From a virus: a DNA stretch of 33,857 nucleotides. The translations under genes and the position numbers were made by a program. Shown here piece after piece: positions 31,381-33,857 of the stretch; the stretch's first letter is position 1; each line of letters opens with the position of its first letter. The stretch is from IMG/VR virus record IMGVR_UViG_3300025120_000254, positions 1 through 33,857 of that record. One strand, 5' to 3'. The notes beneath the pieces were generated by a model. The model had not been told where the DNA came from and did not search any database. It saw nothing but the letters and a program-made list of their open reading frames with translations.

Positions 31381-32463
31381 ATGTTTTGCTCACAACCATT
31401 TAATCACATAGATATTGTTGTAGAAAACGATAAGGTTATGTTGCAACCCTGCAACGTCTGGAACACAAGAAAATTCAGTATTGAGGAATATAAAAAAAAT
31501 CTAGGTGAATTGAAAGACGTGTTGGCTACTACCTATCATCACCCCGGCTGTAAAATTTGTGTCGACGAGGATAAAAAAAACATCAGATCCAGACGTATTG
31601 CACAGAACGAATTTGCCAATGATAACGATCTTTCACTGCAAAAACTACAAAGTTTGGGTGTGAGATACGGTACTTTGTGTAACAGCAAATGTATGATCTG
31701 TGGTCATACAAGATCTTCATCCTGGGTCGTAGATTCAGAGAAACTTGGAATTCATGTAGAAGACCGATACAAATACAAGAAAAATCTATTGCCGGGCGTT
31801 GATGTGTTCTTTGACAATTTTGATCTAGATGATCTAAAATATGTTGAATTTCATGGCGGAGAACCTTTGATGCAAGATTACCCTGAACAATTTTTGAAGA
31901 GAATCAAAAACTTAGATAAGTTAATTGTTAAATTCAACACCAACCTGACTGTTTTACCGTCTGCTGAGTTGAACCTTTTATTAAAAAAATGTAAAAGGGT
32001 GGACTTCCTTTTGAGTGTTGACGATACCGGTGACAGATACGAAATACTGAGATATCCAGGAAAATGGGACACATTCACACAGAACCTATCCACACTGAAA
32101 CAGCAGGGACACAGAATAATGGCCTACAACTGTCTATCATCGTTAAACATCTTTTATGCAGTAGAGTTTTACGAATGGGCTATAAAAAACTTTGGTACTG
32201 AGGTGCATTCTCAGTTTGTTGTTGACCAAGAACACCTGGACATAAGTTATCTTCCACAACACGCCAAAGACATAGTGTTAGAAAAAATAGAAAAACACAA
32301 AGGTAAAATATTTGATTCTATTCGGCAAAGGCTTAACATAAAAAAAGAATACCGTATAGGGGTATTGTTAAAATACATCGCAGATCTAGATGGCATAAGA
32401 AAAACAAACTTCGCAGAAACTTTTAAGGAATGGCACACAATATTAAACAAAAAAATAGTATGA
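31381..32463 (+). CDS. Radical SAM protein with twitch-type auxiliary cluster domain
   Basis: A 360-residue protein. The radical SAM cluster motif is CNSKCMIC (Cys100, Cys104, Cys107), followed by FHGGEPL (158-163) for SAM binding. Before it lie Cys3 in FCSQPF, Cys24 in QPC, and CKIC (Cys57, Cys60), the layout of the twitch-type auxiliary iron-sulfur site in phage and bacterial radical SAM proteins. Such enzymes use SAM radicals to modify peptides, sugars or other substrates; the substrate here is unknown. It starts 13 bases after gp46, preceded by TTAGGT, and its stop overlaps the next ATG (ATGA). The cassette has lower G+C than gp55 and gp47, which suggests separate acquisition. Confidence 0.85.
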   Translation: MFCSQPFNHIDIVVENDKVMLQPCNVWNTRKFSIEEYKKNLGELKDVLATTYHHPGCKICVDEDKKNIRSRRIAQNEFANDNDLSLQKLQSLGVRYGTLCNSKCMICGHTRSSSWVVDSEKLGIHVEDRYKYKKNLLPGVDVFFDNFDLDDLKYVEFHGGEPLMQDYPEQFLKRIKNLDKLIVKFNTNLTVLPSAELNLLLKKCKRVDFLLSVDDTGDRYEILRYPGKWDTFTQNLSTLKQQGHRIMAYNCLSSLNIFYAVEFYEWAIKNFGTEVHSQFVVDQEHLDISYLPQHAKDIVLEKIEKHKGKIFDSIRQRLNIKKEYRIGVLLKYIADLDGIRKTNFAETFKEWHTILNKKIV

Positions 32464-32939
32464 ATGTATTGATCACAGGCGGTAACGGCAATCTAGCAAA
32501 CAGTTTGAAAAAGTACATAGACGGAGATTATTACGGCAAGGATGTGTTGGATCTTACTGATAGAAATTGCATAAGAAACTTGCCCATGTATGATGTGCTT
32601 ATACACACTGCCACTGGAAATAAAAAAATTAACGATAATTTGAACCTACTGTATAAGAAAGCCAAAAAAATATTTGTGTTCACAAGCAGACAAGGAACAT
32701 TTTTAAATTGGAAAAAACCGGCTAACATTGACTACGGATTAGAAAAATTATCTTTAAATTTTTTCACGTACCGACACAATATGGAAAATCATAATGCTCA
32801 AATATTTGAACCGGGACACATGGATTCACAAAAAGATTACGACGGAATCGCTGAAAAGTTCAATGAAATATATAAAGACTGGCAATTTACCAAAAATCAA
32901 ATATATGATCTGGTAAAAGATCAATATATTCCTTATTAA
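32460..32939 (+). CDS. Mini short-chain dehydrogenase/reductase-like protein
   Basis: A 159-residue protein starting MNVLITGGNGNLANSLKKYI. ATG 32460 is chosen because it forms an ATGA overlap with the radical SAM stop and begins directly at the first Rossmann strand; an in-frame ATG at 32430 would add 10 residues. Visible SDR features are TGGNGNLA (6-13, NAD(P) binding), Ser76, YGLEK (Tyr92-x3-Lys96, the catalytic pair) and EPGH near 117-120 at the place of the PG motif. SDR enzymes are usually about 250 residues, so this is a compressed version. It probably reduces or oxidises a carbonyl/hydroxyl on the product or substrate of the coupled radical SAM enzyme. G+C is about 31% over 32581-32940. 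Confidence 0.75.
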   Translation: MNVLITGGNGNLANSLKKYIDGDYYGKDVLDLTDRNCIRNLPMYDVLIHTATGNKKINDNLNLLYKKAKKIFVFTSRQGTFLNWKKPANIDYGLEKLSLNFFTYRHNMENHNAQIFEPGHMDSQKDYDGIAEKFNEIYKDWQFTKNQIYDLVKDQYIPY

Positions 32940-32944
32940 TCCAC

Positions 32945-32974
32945 TTGACAAAACCACTTCTTACGTGCTTTAAT
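32945..32974 (+). promoter_or_regulatory. Sigma-70-type promoter for the histone H1-like gene
   Basis: A perfect -35 TTGACA (32945-32950), an 18-base spacer and -10 TTTAAT (32969-32974). A start site near 32981 would give a leader of about 47 bases. This leader contains the palindrome TTAATTAA (32985-32992), a second GTTAAT copy, and CGTACG, which could be an operator. It differs from the late promoter type and suggests expression by the unmodified host polymerase. Confidence 0.6.
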
Positions 32975-33027
32975 TACACTGACGTTAATTAATGTTAATC
33001 GTACGATAATAAAGGAAGGATATAATT

Positions 33028-33222
33028 ATGTCAAATGAAACACACGACGCTATAATGACAGCAATTCAAACTTACTCGGAAGAGAATGGGAAGTTCGTTG
33101 ATAAGGGTGTAAAAGCCTCTGCAACAAGAGCCAGAAAGGCCCTAGCAGAATTATCAAAACTGATCAAGTCAAGAAGAAAAGAAATACAAGAAGTTAAGAA
33201 CGCGGCAAAAACAGCGGCGTAA
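33028..33222 (+). CDS. Small basic histone H1/Hc1-like protein
   Basis: A 64-residue Lys/Ala/Arg-rich helical protein. The part GVKASATRARKALAELSKLI followed by KSRRKEIQEVKNAAK resembles the small bacterial histone H1-like (Hc1-type) family, which binds DNA without sequence preference. There is no membrane segment or signal peptide. AAGGAAGGA lies 7 bases before ATG 33028, the strongest ribosome site in the window. With its own promoter and a hairpin terminator the gene forms a one-gene unit that is probably strongly expressed. It could condense phage DNA or act on the host nucleoid; both are inference. The family call is by composition and pattern. Confidence 0.7.
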   Translation: MSNETHDAIMTAIQTYSEENGKFVDKGVKASATRARKALAELSKLIKSRRKEIQEVKNAAKTAA

Positions 33223-33247
33223 TTTTCGTTAACATTTAAAAGTTTAA

Positions 33248-33277
33248 GACCCTCGGCTTACGGTCGGGGGTTTTTTT
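33248..33277 (+). terminator. Rho-independent terminator after the histone H1-like gene
   Basis: ACCCTCG pairs with CGGGGGT (one G-U pair) around a short loop and is followed by seven T. It lies 26 bases after the stop at 33222. The T run reaches the stop codon of the convergent nuclease gene (33276-33278), so the unit ends exactly at the gene boundary. Confidence 0.85.
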
Positions 33278-33683
33278 ATGACTTGAGGATTCCCTTGCCG
33301 TGTACCCTCACACGGATATGACCATTGTAGTAATCATTAGTTTCCAAGACCTTGCGTGAGAACTGTTCACGTGCCTCCACATAGGATAGTTCTGCTTTGG
33401 ACTTGCAGTAGAAAAGTATCTCCCTTGTGAATTTGTCTTTACCAAGTTTGTTGACATCCATGGTGAGATCATCACTGGACCCATAATAATCTTGCCAGTC
33501 AGAATCTACTTTGTATCTACGCTTGTTCTTTCTGCCTTTGAGTGGTGGACGACTTCTCTTGAATCTAGCAAGTTTCTTGCCTATGTACATCCTACCGTTG
33601 GTTGTATTTGTTATGAGATAAACAAATCCCACAACATCTTCCGGCATATTGGTAATTTCATTTCCTTGGTATGTCCAATGCAT
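33276..33683 (-). CDS. GIY-YIG-type endonuclease (homing endonuclease-like)
   Basis: With the ATG at 33683 the protein has 135 residues and begins MHWTYQGNEITNMPEDVVGF, a usual start for this phage family. A TTG at 33701 would add six residues. The GIY-YIG motifs appear as VYL (21-23) and YIG (33-35), with Arg40/Arg43, Glu103 in YVEAREQ and Asn120 as candidate catalytic residues. The segment SDWQDYYGSSDDL (61-73) is typical of small phage GIY-YIG proteins. The enzyme would cut DNA, possibly as a free-standing homing nuclease like the T4 seg genes or in DNA processing. It is convergent with the histone-like gene. Upstream bases TTTAAATACCGTT resemble the gp6 leader. Confidence 0.8.
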   Translation of the reverse strand: MHWTYQGNEITNMPEDVVGFVYLITNTTNGRMYIGKKLARFKRSRPPLKGRKNKRRYKVDSDWQDYYGSSDDLTMDVNKLGKDKFTREILFYCKSKAELSYVEAREQFSRKVLETNDYYNGHIRVRVHGKGILKS

Positions 33684-33701
33684 AACGGTATTTAAAGCCA
33701 A

Positions 33702-33857
33702 AAAGATTGACCAACATTTTTATCTGTGTTATATAGTAGTTGAAGGGCAACCGTATCCTTCCACCAGGCAAACAAATTTCCCAATAGGCAAACATAGCAT
33801 CGCAACCAGTGAGCAAGGAAATGCGGCTAACAAGCGACAGGTGAATCCTTAGATGCA
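33702..33857. other. Right-edge region without a clear gene
   Basis: No convincing coding frame, tRNA or promoter is seen. AGGCAAACA occurs twice (33766-33774 and 33786-33794). It would be the upstream region of the nuclease gene and of whatever lies to the right. Confidence 0.4.

Noticed and set aside
33649-33852. Plus-strand open frame of 67 codons at the right edge
   Set aside because: It overlaps the start of the nuclease gene, has no ribosome site and no recognisable motif.
33702-33857. Possible tRNA or other structured RNA at the right edge
   Set aside because: No cloverleaf arms, T-loop-like sequence or stable hairpin could be assembled by eye.

Overview
The window is part of the genome of a T4-like contractile-tailed (myovirus) phage of the marine cyanophage/pelagiphage kind. 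This rests on a baseplate gene series in T4 order (gp48-like, gp53, a hub protein, gp5, gp25, gp6), the T4 late sigma factor gp55, and the gp47/gp46 recombination nuclease pair. The fibre genes beginning MAYT...LxGKxxxGxGE...ENxxxLLEN and the giant wedge-linked protein are of types typical of marine T4-like phages. The host cannot be read from the window: there are no photosynthesis genes, tRNA genes or host-derived flanks.

Layout. Positions 1-27304 are one long, tightly packed minus-strand structural block. Read in transcription order it holds the tube cap (gp48-like), gp53, a large hub protein, the gp5 spike, gp25, gp6, a 4292-residue giant protein, a 241-residue structural protein, two paralogous fibre proteins, a glycine-rich adhesin-like protein ending in a Hint autoprocessing domain, and the start of a possible aspartyl/asparaginyl beta-hydroxylase cut by the window edge. 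Many genes overlap or abut (TAATG junctions), which suggests translational coupling. A perfect T4-type late promoter octamer (TATAAATA) sits just upstream of the block.

Positions 27305-27445 form a divergent promoter region. From 27446 the plus strand carries gp55, gp47, a 54-residue small gene, gp46, and then a lower-G+C two-gene cassette: a twitch-type radical SAM protein and a mini short-chain dehydrogenase that overlap by ATGA. A separate unit follows (sigma-70-like promoter, strong ribosome site, 64-residue histone H1-like basic protein, hairpin terminator). A GIY-YIG-type nuclease gene lies convergent on the minus strand, and the last ~150 bases hold no clear gene.

How the parts work together. 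gp55 would direct host RNA polymerase to late promoters such as the one before the baseplate block. gp46/47 process DNA ends for recombination-dependent replication. The minus-strand block builds the baseplate and host-contact apparatus. The most unusual elements are the giant protein (cupredoxin domain with a full set of candidate copper ligands, FG-GAP-like propeller, carbohydrate-module-like segments, repeated GDGST sandwiches), the Hint-bearing adhesin, and the radical SAM/SDR cassette, whose substrate is unknown.
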